Counted from the first letter of the stretch, positions 26,807 through 37,260 are shown. The stretch is 64,000 bases of DNA from Sphingobacterium sp. UBA5670 (GCF_002420705.1 NZ_DIIM01000010.1:224068-288067); one strand, 5' to 3'. Notes: generated by a model from the letters alone, not told the origin. Made by a program: numbers and translations.

Positions 26807-29536
26807 TTAGAACATCTCCATCTGTCCTTTATCATCAATCTGGATGTCATCCGGATTGGTGATCTCTAGTTTGATGTCATCGTTCTTCTCTGTGGTTTCA
26901 GCTTCTTTCGGTGAGCTTTCCGCAATAGGTTCTGTACTGTCAACCTTTGTTTCTGGGGTATCAGTAGTTTCCGCCAAAGGTGTTTCTTTCCCTTTTTGAC
27001 TTAGATCTTCATCCGCTGTCAATAGGGTAACCGATTTTACGGTATGGAAAGACAGACGGTTTCCTTGTGCTTTTATTCCTTTTACATCAATAATTTCAGT
27101 CAAAGGCTGGTCAAGTGTTTCTTCTGTTTGGGATTTGCCTTTTAAAATATCCAATTTGACCAAAGGTTCAGCGGCATTGCTCATCAATATCAATTTGGAC
27201 CCTGCATCTTCATTGATAAAGGAAATGCGTTTTCCAATAGGTTGATCGTCAAATTTAAAACGTTTGACAAAATAGGTTCCGCTCTTGCCGTCCTGATGCA
27301 CAACTGTATAGATATGGTCTGGATAGTATTTTTCGATCCGGATCATTTTCTCGTCGAAGTGGTTGCTTAAATCAAAGTTTGACAATTCATAGGTTCCGTC
27401 TGAAAGAACCACCAATATTTTGTCGTCGCCATCAAATTCACCGAGGTATTGGCCGCGTTCATCTGCGTTTAGACGTTTCATGACCGTATCATACCATATT
27501 TTTCTTCCCGCCAGTGTGGAAACACCAGAGCTTTTAAAGCTGATTTTTTTGACGGGATATTTTGATACAATATTTCCTTGGGACGCACGGCCCTTGATTG
27601 CAATCTCGGCAAAGTCCATGTCAAAATTCAACTTACGCAATTTTGTGTGCGGTTTAAGCTGTATATTAACGACTTCTGCTTCACCGTTTGGATTGGCTGT
27701 GAAATATAGAATTTTCGATCCTTTTGATCCTTTGGATACATCATATTCTTTATCGCGTGTAACGCCTACGACAGAGAAACGTTTGATGTAGCTCGTGCCC
27801 GTTTCACCTTCTTTATAGATGGCATTATAGATGGTACGTTCATCACCTTTTTTGAAAACAGCGACATGAATGATACCCTTTCCAACAAAGACTTTATCTT
27901 GGATTTTACTGACAACATATTTGCCATCTTCACGGAAGGCAATAATATCGTCTATATCTGAACAGTCACAGACAAACTCATCTTTCTTCATGCCCGAACC
28001 GATGAATCCCTCTTCGCGATTAACATATAGTTTGGCATTCGCCAAGGCCACCTGTGTAGCTTCTACTTTATCGAATATACGCAGTTCGGTTTTACGCTCG
28101 CGGTCTTTACTATATTTTTCACGCAATTTTTCAAACCATGCAATAGCGTATTCCGTTAATTGGCGTAAATGGCGTTTGACTTCCTTGATCTCATTTTCGA
28201 GCGTTTTCATCATTTCGTCGGCCTTTTTAACGTCGAAACGCGTGATACTACTCATTGGTTTATCGATCAATTTCTTGTAATCTTCGGGGCGTATCTCGCG
28301 GTAGAATTGATCGAAGAAAGGTTCAAATAAGCGATTCAGAACTTGCACCACGACCTCAAAGTCACCTGCATTTTCATAATCTGGATGCTTGTACATCCCT
28401 TCCTGGATAAATATTTTTAATAAACTACTGAAGAATATTTTCTCTTGAAGATCATTTAAGCGAATCTCCAATTCTCGTTTCAATAAGTTTTTGGTGTTTA
28501 CGGTATTCTCTATTAGAATATCGTTGACACTCATAAAGTGAGGTTTCTCATCCTTGATCACACAGGTGTTGGGCGAGATGGAAACTTCACAGGCGGTAAA
28601 GGCATATAAGGCATCAATCGTTACATCAGGAGAAATTCCAGGAGCCAAATGCACAATGATCTCTACATTTCCTGCCGTATTATCCTCGATTTTTTTGATC
28701 TTAATTTTCCCTTTATCGTTGGCTGTGACCACACTTTCAATTAGACCGCCAGTCGTGGTTCCAAATGGAATTTCTGTAATTGCGAGCGTCTTTTTGTCGC
28801 GTTCTTCAATTTTCGCACGAACACGGATTTTGCCCCCACGTTGACCCTCATTATAATTTGAAACGTCGGCCATACCACCCGTAGGAAAGTCTGGGAAGAT
28901 ATTCGGACGTTCACCGTTTAATACCTGAATTGATCCGTCAATGAGCTCAATGAAATTGTGCGGCATAATCTTGGTTGCCAGACCGACAGCGATGCCTTCA
29001 GCTCCCTGAGCTAATAACAAAGGAAATTTTACAGGAAGGGTAACAGGTTCGCGATTACGGCCATCGTAACTCAATTGCCACTCCGTCGTTTCGGGATTGA
29101 AGACAACGTCATTTGCAAATTTGGATAATCTTCCCTCGATATACCGTGGGGCAGCAGCAGAGTCACCCGTAATTGGGAAGCCCCAGTTGCCTTGACAGTC
29201 AATCAAGAGATCCTTTTGTCCCAGCTGCACCATGGCGTCGCCGATAGAAGCATCACCATGTGGGTGATATTTCATCGTATTACCAATCACATTGGCTGCT
29301 TTATTATATCTTCCATCATCCATTTCCTTTAAGGAATGGAGGATACGACGTTGTACGGGTTTTAAGCCGTCATTGATATGCGGTACGGCTCTGTCCAAGA
29401 TCACATAGGATGCATAGTCCAAAAACCAGTTTTCGTATAGTCCTGATAAAGGTATCGTCTGACTTCCGCTTTCTGTTTTTCCTGACCCCAGTTCTTCTTG
29501 ATTATCTTCCGTTGGGAAGTTCGTTTCGTCACTCAT
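26807..29536 (-). CDS. parC: DNA topoisomerase IV subunit A
   Basis: 909 residues. Type IIA topoisomerase breakage-reunion subunit: catalytic Arg 131-Tyr 132 in AAPRYIEGRL and the quinolone-region HPHGDASIGDAMV (91-103). C-terminal beta-pinwheel repeats are poorly conserved and lack a clear GyrA box, which favours topoisomerase IV over gyrase. The last about 75 residues are a low-complexity acidic tail (rich in E, T, D) ending KGQMEMF, typical of Bacteroidota versions. It decatenates daughter chromosomes together with ParE, which is not in the window. A 7-bp inverted repeat (29574-29598) lies in its upstream region. Confidence 0.92.
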   Translation of the reverse strand: MSDETNFPTEDNQEELGSGKTESGSQTIPLSGLYENWFLDYASYVILDRAVPHINDGLKPVQRRILHSLKEMDDGRYNKAANVIGNTMKYHPHGDASIGDAMVQLGQKDLLIDCQGNWGFPITGDSAAAPRYIEGRLSKFANDVVFNPETTEWQLSYDGRNREPVTLPVKFPLLLAQGAEGIAVGLATKIMPHNFIELIDGSIQVLNGERPNIFPDFPTGGMADVSNYNEGQRGGKIRVRAKIEERDKKTLAITEIPFGTTTGGLIESVVTANDKGKIKIKKIEDNTAGNVEIIVHLAPGISPDVTIDALYAFTACEVSISPNTCVIKDEKPHFMSVNDILIENTVNTKNLLKRELEIRLNDLQEKIFFSSLLKIFIQEGMYKHPDYENAGDFEVVVQVLNRLFEPFFDQFYREIRPEDYKKLIDKPMSSITRFDVKKADEMMKTLENEIKEVKRHLRQLTEYAIAWFEKLREKYSKDRERKTELRIFDKVEATQVALANAKLYVNREEGFIGSGMKKDEFVCDCSDIDDIIAFREDGKYVVSKIQDKVFVGKGIIHVAVFKKGDERTIYNAIYKEGETGTSYIKRFSVVGVTRDKEYDVSKGSKGSKILYFTANPNGEAEVVNIQLKPHTKLRKLNFDMDFAEIAIKGRASQGNIVSKYPVKKISFKSSGVSTLAGRKIWYDTVMKRLNADERGQYLGEFDGDDKILVVLSDGTYELSNFDLSNHFDEKMIRIEKYYPDHIYTVVHQDGKSGTYFVKRFKFDDQPIGKRISFINEDAGSKLILMSNAAEPLVKLDILKGKSQTEETLDQPLTEIIDVKGIKAQGNRLSFHTVKSVTLLTADEDLSQKGKETPLAETTDTPETKVDSTEPIAESSPKEAETTEKNDDIKLEITNPDDIQIDDKGQMEMF

Positions 29537-29573
29537 TTACTCAGCAATAGATTAAATTGTACAATACAGAAAT

Positions 29574-29598
29574 GTTCGAAATATTATTTTATTCGAAC
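29574..29598. repeat. inverted repeat upstream of parC
   Basis: GTTCGAA (29574-29580) and TTCGAAC (29592-29598) with 11 bases between, about 40-60 bases before the parC start. It is a candidate operator; no known regulator is assigned. Confidence 0.35.
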
Positions 29599-29762
29599 GT
29601 GTAAAAATACAAAACCATTTTGTTTTATCCCAGTGAAACTATGAAAAGTTAAAAAAATTAGTTTTTAAAACTAATATAATTAGTTTGCAGGCTGGTCGAT
29701 AGCCAAATCATACCAGTAAAAGGGAAAGATGTCTTGACCCCGGGTTTCCCGTATGTGTGATG

Positions 29763-30440
29763 CTAAAGCCACAATTTGTCGATATCTTTTTGTAGTATTT
29801 TTTCTTTCATTTCCTCCTCAAAGTCTCCGAACTGCTCTTTTTTTACAGATTTACTAATTCTACCAGTTTCGAGTACCAAGATTTCATCGCAGGTATCTTT
29901 TAGCGTGGAAAAGATGTGTGAGGAAATCAATATGATCTTTCCCATTGCTTTTAAGCGAAGAATAATCTCCGTAAGAATAATGCTGCTTTGTAGATCGATG
30001 CCATTAAAAGGTTCGTCAAGGATATAATAATTATTGTCCTGCAGCAGTGTTGCTGTCAGCGCAAGCTTTTTTTTCATTCCTGTGGAATAAGAGCTTGCAT
30101 ATTCCTTTAGCGGCAGCTCGAAAATATTTCTTTCGCTGAGATTTTTGATCTGTTTACCACGCGCATCTGTCAGCAGATAAATATACTCTTCCCCCGTGAG
30201 CTTAGAAAGGAAATATGGATCCGAAGTGAGGTAACCTAAATTGTTTTTCAGGGGTTCTAAATTAGATTTTATACTTCCTGAGGCGGTTTCTAGTCCGGCA
30301 ATACAACGAAACAGCGTTGTCTTTCCGGCGCCATTTTCACCGACGATACCATATACTTTTCCGCTATCAAAGGTGTAAGTAATCTCGTGCAGTACTTGAT
30401 GCTGTCCAAAGGACTTACTTATATTCGTAAGCTCGATCAT
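29763..30440 (-). CDS. ABC transporter ATP-binding protein
   Basis: 225 residues. Walker A GENGAGKTTLF (about 36-46), signature YSTGMKKKLAL (degenerate, S-T-G instead of S-G-G), Walker B NYYILDEPFNG and switch His in LISSHIF. It is the small single-domain form used by ABC-2-type exporters. Its start overlaps the stop of the upstream membrane gene by 4 bases, so they form a coupled pair. Substrate unknown. Confidence 0.9.
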   Translation of the reverse strand: MIELTNISKSFGQHQVLHEITYTFDSGKVYGIVGENGAGKTTLFRCIAGLETASGSIKSNLEPLKNNLGYLTSDPYFLSKLTGEEYIYLLTDARGKQIKNLSERNIFELPLKEYASSYSTGMKKKLALTATLLQDNNYYILDEPFNGIDLQSSIILTEIILRLKAMGKIILISSHIFSTLKDTCDEILVLETGRISKSVKKEQFGDFEEEMKEKILQKDIDKLWL

Positions 30441-31351
30441 AAGTGATTTTTTAGATTGTTGATTGCTTTGAAATAATAAAAGGGCAAGAGCGCTAGAATC
30501 AAGGGGTAAAAGCTAAAACAAAGTGCCAAAGCAAAACCTTCAGGGAAATTGATCTCCCGTGGGTAAGCGACGTATTTTAATGTGATTGCAAAAGGAAGTA
30601 AAAGTAATATTCCGCCCAATACAATACAGGCATTAAATAAATCCGATGGAAAGATTACAGCATACAGAAAAAGAAGAGGCAATACCAAGAGCAGGCACTG
30701 TAAAATTCCTCTTTTAAATTTTCGCATCAGAAAGGCTGTTGGTGTATGATGGTTATTCCAGAGGTAGAAAATAGGCTCCGGTAATTGATAATAGAAAACG
30801 CAGGTGAGCGCCATGCAAACGACGCAAAATAAAACAAGGTTGGAATTGGCAGCATAAAAACCGATTCCGGCCAATACATATAAAACGAGTAAAAGAAGGT
30901 AACTTCGACGGAATCCGATAATAAATTCAAAAGGTTTTTTTGCGAATGGTGTCGGAATGGACTTACCAAAAGCCTTAAAAGTCAAAAACGCAAAAACAAC
31001 AGCTAATACAATCAAAAACATTGCATATAGCCAATGACTATGAAGGAGAAGAATGACAAACGAAGGGCTAACGACCAAGCCATTTTCCCAGAGTCTGATT
31101 TTGTGAAAATCTTTTCTGCTGAATGTATTTTTGAGAAAATCATTCCTATTTTTTTCAGTGAGTAGAAAAAGCAGTTGAAAATTAACGAGTATCACCGCAT
31201 AACAGCCAAAAATAGGATATTGAAACAAAGCGTAATAGATCAGGTAGCATAAACCAAACAACAGGAGAGATGCGATCGGAACAGGTAGTCCTGTAGCCTT
31301 GATATGACGAACTAGTAATCTGTATTGGAGCTTTAAATAATTGCTTACCAT
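30437..31351 (-). CDS. multi-pass membrane protein, probable ABC permease partner
   Basis: 304 residues with about 8 predicted membrane segments in pairs (for example PIASLLLFGLCYLIYYALF, CLLLVLPLLFLYAVIFP). There is no signal peptide and no family motif that I recognise. Translationally coupled (4-base overlap) to the ABC ATPase, it is the probable transmembrane subunit of a small exporter. The arrangement resembles gliding- or lantibiotic-type exporters, but nothing specific identifies the cargo. Confidence 0.75.
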   Translation of the reverse strand: MVSNYLKLQYRLLVRHIKATGLPVPIASLLLFGLCYLIYYALFQYPIFGCYAVILVNFQLLFLLTEKNRNDFLKNTFSRKDFHKIRLWENGLVVSPSFVILLLHSHWLYAMFLIVLAVVFAFLTFKAFGKSIPTPFAKKPFEFIIGFRRSYLLLLVLYVLAGIGFYAANSNLVLFCVVCMALTCVFYYQLPEPIFYLWNNHHTPTAFLMRKFKRGILQCLLLVLPLLFLYAVIFPSDLFNACIVLGGILLLLPFAITLKYVAYPREINFPEGFALALCFSFYPLILALLPFYYFKAINNLKNHL

Positions 31352-31549
31352 GATAAATCAAACTTAGATAAATTACCTTTTATATGCAATATAATTGCGT
31401 AGCTTATAAAGTACGTATTGATCTTAACTGTTCTTCGTGGTACTCATGATTGCTTCGCCGTTTATTTGATCTATACGCTGTCCATTGGGAAATTTATTTA
31501 TAGAGGAAATGACGTTTTGCCTTACATAAGTTTGCAAAAAAATGAAAAG

Positions 31550-32722
31550 CTAGTAGGCTTTATGTCTTCGTTGCCAGCTCAGCATATAGGTCAACGCAAG
31601 TAGCAAAACTACGGCATTGGCATACATAATGACTGGAATCCGGAGGATAACATCACTATAGTATAATCCAGCAAGCAGTGCACCAAGCCCTATTCCAGCT
31701 TCAAGTGAGATATACATGGTTGCTACTGCCTTGCCCCGATGCTCGGGTAGACTAAGGTCAATTGTCCAGGCATTGACTGCAGGGGAGAGTATACCTGTGC
31801 CCACGCCATAGATACTTGCTCCGATCATCATGCCAATAAAACTATTTCCGAAGCCAATGGCAACCAGAGCGATCGCAATAATGATCAATCCGACAACAAT
31901 GACTTTGGGTCTTCCATAACGGTCGGAAACTTTACCCGATACGAAACGGATCAGCACCGATGCGATAGTAAATGCGAGAAAAAATAGTCCTTTGTTTTTA
32001 AGCCCCAGATATTCACTCCAGTCGGGAATTAGAGTTAAAATAACTCCGTAGGCGGTATAAGACAAGAAAGTGACGATTCCAGCAGGAAGGGCACGCCATT
32101 CAATAATATCCTTGCGGTTTATTTTGAGCATGGAAAGATTGAATTTTTCTTTTTTCGCCAATGTTTCCTTCATGTTGATTACAATAACGATGGAAAGCAG
32201 TGCCATGAAAGATGAACAATAAAACATGACATTGATTCCGAAAGCCTCGAAAATGGCACTTCCAATGGCTGGCCCCACAGCCGTTCCGATGCTAAAAGCC
32301 AATCCATGCATACCTAGCGCCTCGCCCCATCTTTTTTGTGGAACCAGATCCGCGACATATGCCGAAGTTGAAGTGGGTTTAAAACCGGTAGAAAAACCAT
32401 GTATCAACCGCAAAAATAAAAAACCTGCCACCGATGTTAGGATAGGGTAGAGGAAACCGCAGATGAAACAGACGATCGAACCAATTGCCATGACTGGCAC
32501 ACGCCCCCACCGATCCGTCAACTTACCGCTAAAAGGACGTGAAATCCCAGCTGTCAAGGTAAATAGGGCAATGATAAGCCCTTTATATTCCGCTCCGCCT
32601 AAACTGCTCAGATAATTTGGCAGTTCCGGAATAATCATATTGAAACTAGAAGAAAATAAGAGCGAGCTTAAGCAAAGTAAAATAAATTGAAGTGTATAGA
32701 TGGATTTCTGTTCAGCTGGCAT
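31550..32722 (-). CDS. MFS transporter
   Basis: 390 residues with 12 predicted membrane segments. MFS motif A is between TM2 and TM3 (GKLTDRWGRVPVM) and repeated in the second half (GKVSDRYGRPKVI), and the TM4-TM5 region has GEALGMHGLAFSIGTAVGPAIG, typical of drug:proton antiporters of the DHA1 type. It is located in the inner membrane. Likely an efflux or small-molecule permease; the substrate cannot be read. It is a single gene with flanking gaps of about 200 and 115 bases. Confidence 0.88.
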   Translation of the reverse strand: MPAEQKSIYTLQFILLCLSSLLFSSSFNMIIPELPNYLSSLGGAEYKGLIIALFTLTAGISRPFSGKLTDRWGRVPVMAIGSIVCFICGFLYPILTSVAGFLFLRLIHGFSTGFKPTSTSAYVADLVPQKRWGEALGMHGLAFSIGTAVGPAIGSAIFEAFGINVMFYCSSFMALLSIVIVINMKETLAKKEKFNLSMLKINRKDIIEWRALPAGIVTFLSYTAYGVILTLIPDWSEYLGLKNKGLFFLAFTIASVLIRFVSGKVSDRYGRPKVIVVGLIIIAIALVAIGFGNSFIGMMIGASIYGVGTGILSPAVNAWTIDLSLPEHRGKAVATMYISLEAGIGLGALLAGLYYSDVILRIPVIMYANAVVLLLALTYMLSWQRRHKAY

Positions 32723-32836
32723 GGTGCAATTTTATTTTGTGTGAATATTCAGATAAGGACAAACGGATCGCGGCGAAATATCCGTCCCTTAAAGGAATCG
32801 GTCAAATGTACAGTTTTTGGAGCGATTAAACTTGTC

Positions 32837-33586
32837 CTAAACTAACTTTTGTCGGGCTATTTCACTGCAGAAAATGGTCGTCGCAACGGCTACATTCAAA
32901 GACTCGGCCCTACCTATGCGCGGGATCGTCACGGCTTGATCGATTAATGCTATTATTTCATCACTGATGCCATTGCCTTCGTTACCCATAACAATCAAGC
33001 CCTCATCGCTCCATTTGGTTTGATAGATTGATTGACCATCGAGTAGGGCTCCATATACTTTCAGGCCGCTTACTGGGATAAACTCATTTAAATTGGTATA
33101 GTAGACCTGAAGTCTGGCCAGCGAGCCCATGGTCGCCTGCACTACCTTAGGGTTGTAGGCATCCACAGTACCTATAGAACAGATGATGTGTTCGATACCA
33201 AACCATTCTGCTGTACGGATAATAGTTCCTAAATTACCAGGGTCCTGCACATCATCAAGCACAAGACTAAATTTGTTTTTTAAGTTAGCGGGTACAATTT
33301 TCTGCTGAAAAGGAAGTTTGACCAAAGCGAGGATGCCTTGTGGTGATTTCAGCGCACTAATCTTTTGGAATTCAGCCTCCGTCAATTCATGACATTTTAT
33401 ATTATGCGAGATTTTACCCACTTTTGTGTTGGCGTCGCCCGTATAGAAAATAGACTCAACCTGATAGCTGGATGAAATAAATTCCATCACGGATTTTATA
33501 CCTTCAACGATAAACAGTCCCTGTTGTTTTCTATACTTTTTATTTTGTAGAGACGTTATTAGACTGATTTGCGCTTTTGACAACAT
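32837..33586 (-). CDS. TrmH/SpoU family RNA 2'-O-methyltransferase
   Basis: 249 residues. N-terminal substrate-binding domain (about 1-95: IEGIKSVMEFISSS), then the SPOUT knot domain with motif 1 LDDVQDPGNLGTIIRTAEWFG, motif 2 LIVMGNEGNGIS and motif 3 ITIPRIGRAESLNVAVAT-like (IPRIGRAESLNVAVATTIF). It methylates a ribose in rRNA or tRNA with SAM; the exact position is unknown (RlmB-like, or tRNA). Its start codon lies 8 bases from the start of the divergent TamL gene, so the two promoters overlap the opposite coding regions. Confidence 0.9.
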   Translation of the reverse strand: MLSKAQISLITSLQNKKYRKQQGLFIVEGIKSVMEFISSSYQVESIFYTGDANTKVGKISHNIKCHELTEAEFQKISALKSPQGILALVKLPFQQKIVPANLKNKFSLVLDDVQDPGNLGTIIRTAEWFGIEHIICSIGTVDAYNPKVVQATMGSLARLQVYYTNLNEFIPVSGLKVYGALLDGQSIYQTKWSDEGLIVMGNEGNGISDEIIALIDQAVTIPRIGRAESLNVAVATTIFCSEIARQKLV

Positions 33587-33594
33587 TTTTATTG

Positions 33595-35946
33595 ATGATT
33601 AAGTACCCTCGTTTTATCGGATTTGCAAGTATAACGCTTTTAGCGTTATTTTTTGCATCATGCCGGTCTTCAAAATACCTTGACGATGACCAGGCTCTGG
33701 TTACAAAAGTACAGATTTCTGGTGTGACCCCGGCATTGAAAGAATCTTCCGAAACATATATCTCCAATCAAATAAGACCAAATTCGCGCGTAAATTTGTT
33801 CATTTATAATACCTTCAATACTAAAAATGGACGCTATAAAACAAAGAAAATTCGGAATGTAGGTGAGCCGCCCCATTTGTTGGATTCGGCAATGGTCGAT
33901 TTATCTGCCAATCAGATCCGACGTTTTTTATTTTCAAAAGGTTATTTTAAAGCTAAGGTTGAGCCCACGATTTCAGTTTCTAAAAAGAGAGCACATATTG
34001 ACTTTAAGGTGGATGAAGGCGCCCCTTATCAGGTTAGAAATATTGAACGCAAATTTGAGGACGAAGATATAAAGGGAATATTTGAACGAGAGGTACTTCC
34101 AAAAACCGCGGTTAAACCAAATACTCAATATGATGCGGCGAAGTTGCTCGACGAGCGGGAGAAACTCTATGTTTCGATGCGTAACAACGGATACTATGAT
34201 TATTTAAGGCAATATATGCGTGCGGGGGTTGATTCAACCATAGCAGGTAATCTGATCGATTTAAAAATCAATGTCGAAAACCCATCCGATTCTACGATAC
34301 ATAAAAAGTATCAAATCGACAGTGTTTATATGACCATAAAGAATTATGGGACGATGTCAAAGAAGGAGCCTCGTCGCATCGTAGATTCGGCAAAACGGCT
34401 ATTGTTTGTCGATGAGACAAATAGTTTCAGATGGAAGCCTTTGGAACGTTATATGTATTTACGCTCAGGTCAATACTATTCGCTGGGGGAGGAAAATAAA
34501 TCCTATGACCGATTATATGAAATGAATGGTTTTCGCTCTGTTAAAATGCAGTTTGTCAAAAAAGACTCGAATAAACTTGATGTACACTATGAATTTGTCC
34601 CAAGACCTCGTATGGGAAACCAGATAGAGGGCGAGTACACCTTTAGTTCGGGGATGAGCGGATTCAATATCGGGAATACATTTTCGCAACGTAATATCTT
34701 TGGAGGCTCTGAGCAGCTGGAAGTGAAATTACGTTATGGTGTCTTGTTTGATCCACGTTTGGCAGGCGGGCTTTCCAGTAAAATATTCAATAACGATTTT
34801 CAGGCGGGCGTAAATTTGGTTATTCCTCGTCTGATGGTACCCTTTCATATTAATCCAGGAGGTAAATTTGGTTTGCCCAAGACGACCTACTCCATGACTT
34901 TGCAGTTATTCGATCAAGATAAAACGTATTCGAACCGTTATTTTATTACATCTCTGAATTATTCCTGGTATGAAACGGAAAATAAGTATCATAGTTTTAC
35001 ACCTATTGTACTAGAATATCGGGATGGGCGTCTGGATTCCAATTTCCGGAATAAGCTCGTGCAGGAAGGTTATCAGCTGTATGTGCGTAGTAACGACCGT
35101 CAATATTTCGGTTTGGGAACTCAGTATACCTTTGTTTTGAATGGAAAGAAATTAAATAGTAAGGAAGATTTTCAATATTTCAGAGGCACATTGGACGTTA
35201 GCGGCAACGTGTTGGATCTGATTAGTTCTTTGGCAAAGTTGCCCAAGAACGCAGATGGAGAGAAAAAAATATTTGGTGTGCCCTTTCTTCAGTATGCCAA
35301 AACTGAACTTGATTATAGGCTTTATCGAAATCTTGGTGGAAATAGGCAATTTGTCTTCCGTTTTAATCCAGGGATAGCGATCCCTTATGGCAACAACTCC
35401 AAGCTATTGATTTTTGAGAAGAGTTTCTATAGCGGGGGGATGAATGGTATACGCGCTTGGCAGGCACGTACCTTGGGTCCTGGGGCTTATAACCGGCAGA
35501 GTCTCAGTGAAGATTTGCGTCTAAACCTGCGCAATTTAGATCAGCTTGGAGAAATTAAATTGGAAGCGAATGCCGAATACCGATTCAGATTGCTCAATAA
35601 TTTTCTGGGCGCAAAGATGAATGGAGCGACATTCGTGGATATGGGAAATGTTTGGCGACTCAAGAAGGATGAAGAATTGAATCCGGGAGGGGAGTTCAAG
35701 TTCAATAAATTTCTTGGGCAAGTGGCTATTGGAACCGGTTTTGGACTTCGTTTCGATTCGGACTACTTTGTGATTCGCTTAGATGCTGGGCTTAAACTAA
35801 AAGATCCCCAATTCTCAGGTGCTGATCAATGGGTGATCAAACACTTCTTTGATTCCAAAGAATTTAAGGCACAGTATTATGAAACCCATAGACCGGATCG
35901 ATACAATTTTATTCAATACAATTTTGGAATTGGGATGCCGTTCTAA
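33595..35946 (+). CDS. tamL: BamA-superfamily outer membrane lipoprotein, TamL type
   Basis: 783 residues from ATG 33595; a TTG at 33577 would overlap the divergent gene's start and spoils the signal. Lipoprotein signal with lipid Cys 23 (ITLLALFFASC). POTRA-like repeats occupy about 40-330 (VTKVQISGVTPALKESS, FKVDEGAPYQVRNIERKF). The 16-strand Omp85 barrel forms the C-terminal half and ends in Phe (QYNFGIGMPF), the BAM beta-signal. A barrel motif GGMNGIRAWQARTLGPGAYN (VRGY-like, here IRAW) is present. Bacteroidota TamL, unlike TamA, is lipidated; it works with TamB in envelope biogenesis. TamB is not adjacent here. Confidence 0.85.
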   Translation: MIKYPRFIGFASITLLALFFASCRSSKYLDDDQALVTKVQISGVTPALKESSETYISNQIRPNSRVNLFIYNTFNTKNGRYKTKKIRNVGEPPHLLDSAMVDLSANQIRRFLFSKGYFKAKVEPTISVSKKRAHIDFKVDEGAPYQVRNIERKFEDEDIKGIFEREVLPKTAVKPNTQYDAAKLLDEREKLYVSMRNNGYYDYLRQYMRAGVDSTIAGNLIDLKINVENPSDSTIHKKYQIDSVYMTIKNYGTMSKKEPRRIVDSAKRLLFVDETNSFRWKPLERYMYLRSGQYYSLGEENKSYDRLYEMNGFRSVKMQFVKKDSNKLDVHYEFVPRPRMGNQIEGEYTFSSGMSGFNIGNTFSQRNIFGGSEQLEVKLRYGVLFDPRLAGGLSSKIFNNDFQAGVNLVIPRLMVPFHINPGGKFGLPKTTYSMTLQLFDQDKTYSNRYFITSLNYSWYETENKYHSFTPIVLEYRDGRLDSNFRNKLVQEGYQLYVRSNDRQYFGLGTQYTFVLNGKKLNSKEDFQYFRGTLDVSGNVLDLISSLAKLPKNADGEKKIFGVPFLQYAKTELDYRLYRNLGGNRQFVFRFNPGIAIPYGNNSKLLIFEKSFYSGGMNGIRAWQARTLGPGAYNRQSLSEDLRLNLRNLDQLGEIKLEANAEYRFRLLNNFLGAKMNGATFVDMGNVWRLKKDEELNPGGEFKFNKFLGQVAIGTGFGLRFDSDYFVIRLDAGLKLKDPQFSGADQWVIKHFFDSKEFKAQYYETHRPDRYNFIQYNFGIGMPF

Positions 35947-36018
35947 TAACAATTGATGTATTGTATTGCGAATCGCTTCAGTTCTATTATTTTCCCGCTA
36001 TCCGGATTTGTTACTTTG

Positions 36019-36549
36019 TTAACCGATCAGATTTTTGAGGCTTGAAAATATAGATTCAAAAATTTTGCTCAAGTCTAAACCCTGAGAATGGTTGAATAAA
36101 AAGAAAACAATAGCCAGGGCGATGGCCGTCATAATCACTTTTTTAAACATGTAAGCGATTCCTAAGACGACTGCAGGAATAATTAAAAACATCAATCCGC
36201 TAATGGCAAAAGGAGAAAGGCCGCTATCGCTCTTGTAGATATAAAATAAACGTCCTTTGGAAGTTTGCTGATTTTTATGACTGAAAAATACGAAGGTTGA
36301 TGACTCAATTTTCTGATTTGGGACAGCAACACCCTCATGAAATTGCAGTGGCTGAGAGAAACCATTGATTGTAAATAGGTAATTGCCATTGATGGTTTCA
36401 TTGGTATTTCCCAGCGAATCCAATGCAACTACAGCCAATTTTCCATTTTTGGACAGGTTTTCCTTTACGACAAAGTTCTGGATATTTTGCTCTTGAGCAG
36501 CAGCCCAAAAAGGTATCAGTAATAGAAAAAATATAATCTTTTTCATCAT
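36019..36549 (-). CDS. hypothetical membrane protein with signal peptide
   Basis: 176 residues; the second Met is an equally good start. Signal peptide KKIIFFLLLIPFWAAAQ, then a beta-rich domain of about 95 residues. Two membrane segments follow (about 114-135 and 137-155: AISGLMFLIIPAVVLGIAYM, VIMTAIALAIVFFLF), and a short amphipathic tail ends it. No family recognised. It is probably anchored in the inner membrane with the beta domain outside. It converges on the TamL gene and is followed upstream by a 255-base gap with no recognisable feature. Confidence 0.7.
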   Translation of the reverse strand: MMKKIIFFLLLIPFWAAAQEQNIQNFVVKENLSKNGKLAVVALDSLGNTNETINGNYLFTINGFSQPLQFHEGVAVPNQKIESSTFVFFSHKNQQTSKGRLFYIYKSDSGLSPFAISGLMFLIIPAVVLGIAYMFKKVIMTAIALAIVFFLFNHSQGLDLSKIFESIFSSLKNLIG

Positions 36550-36804
36550 TTTATTGTTATTCAGCTCGCTATTTCCCTTTTTTAGGGCCTATTTCTGCAG
36601 CGCTATGATCGTTTGAGTAGATCGGCTGGCATTCACACATGGGATCCGATTTCCTTCAAATGAGACTGCAATTTTAGGGATTTTAATTTTCTTTTGAAAA
36701 TCTTTAACCATAGGAATGTTGAATTTGCTTCAGTTCCCTGTTTGAGTAGGATGGAACGCTTTTAGCGAAGGCCAGCTATCCTTTTATTTTCTTCTATTGG
36801 AGAA

Positions 36805-37260
36805 TTAAGTTTTATCCTCGTTGGGTAAAGAATATGAATTGTTTTCTGTATCTTTTGTTAAGATCATATTTTGCAAATATCTATTATCAGGTTTCCCCAA
36901 AAAAGTGTTTATTTTTCCCATGGTTTGGTCATCGTACCAGTTACCCTTCTGATCTTGGACTTGTAATACCCGTTTATAAGGCTGTTTGTTGTTGAAAAAT
37001 TCCTTTATCCTAATATATCCAAATAAGGCATAGGTAATCTTATTTAACATTTCATCTATTTCCTCTTCTGTATTATCATAATGCCAATGGAACTGGTCAA
37101 AAATGAGCATATTTTCTCTTATGCCAATATATAATGTAATATCAAAACCCTGAATGGGAGTACCAAATATTTTAAGCTCGTTCGCGTTTGGTCTTCGGTA
37201 AGAGATTTCAGGATGTTTTGTTATTTCATCTATAATTAAATCGATAATATTTTGGTCCAT
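36805..37260 (-). CDS. hypothetical protein, 151 residues
   Basis: Soluble, acidic, no signal peptide; IIDLIIDEITKHPEISYRRP at the start, then alternating strands and helices. The size, composition and neighbours (SUKH protein, nuclease, WGR/SWIM genes in the next 7 kb) resemble bacterial immunity-type proteins, but I do not recognise the family. It is transcribed in the same direction as the repeat protein upstream (48-base gap), so the two may be co-expressed. Confidence 0.65.
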   Translation of the reverse strand: MDQNIIDLIIDEITKHPEISYRRPNANELKIFGTPIQGFDITLYIGIRENMLIFDQFHWHYDNTEEEIDEMLNKITYALFGYIRIKEFFNNKQPYKRVLQVQDQKGNWYDDQTMGKINTFLGKPDNRYLQNMILTKDTENNSYSLPNEDKT

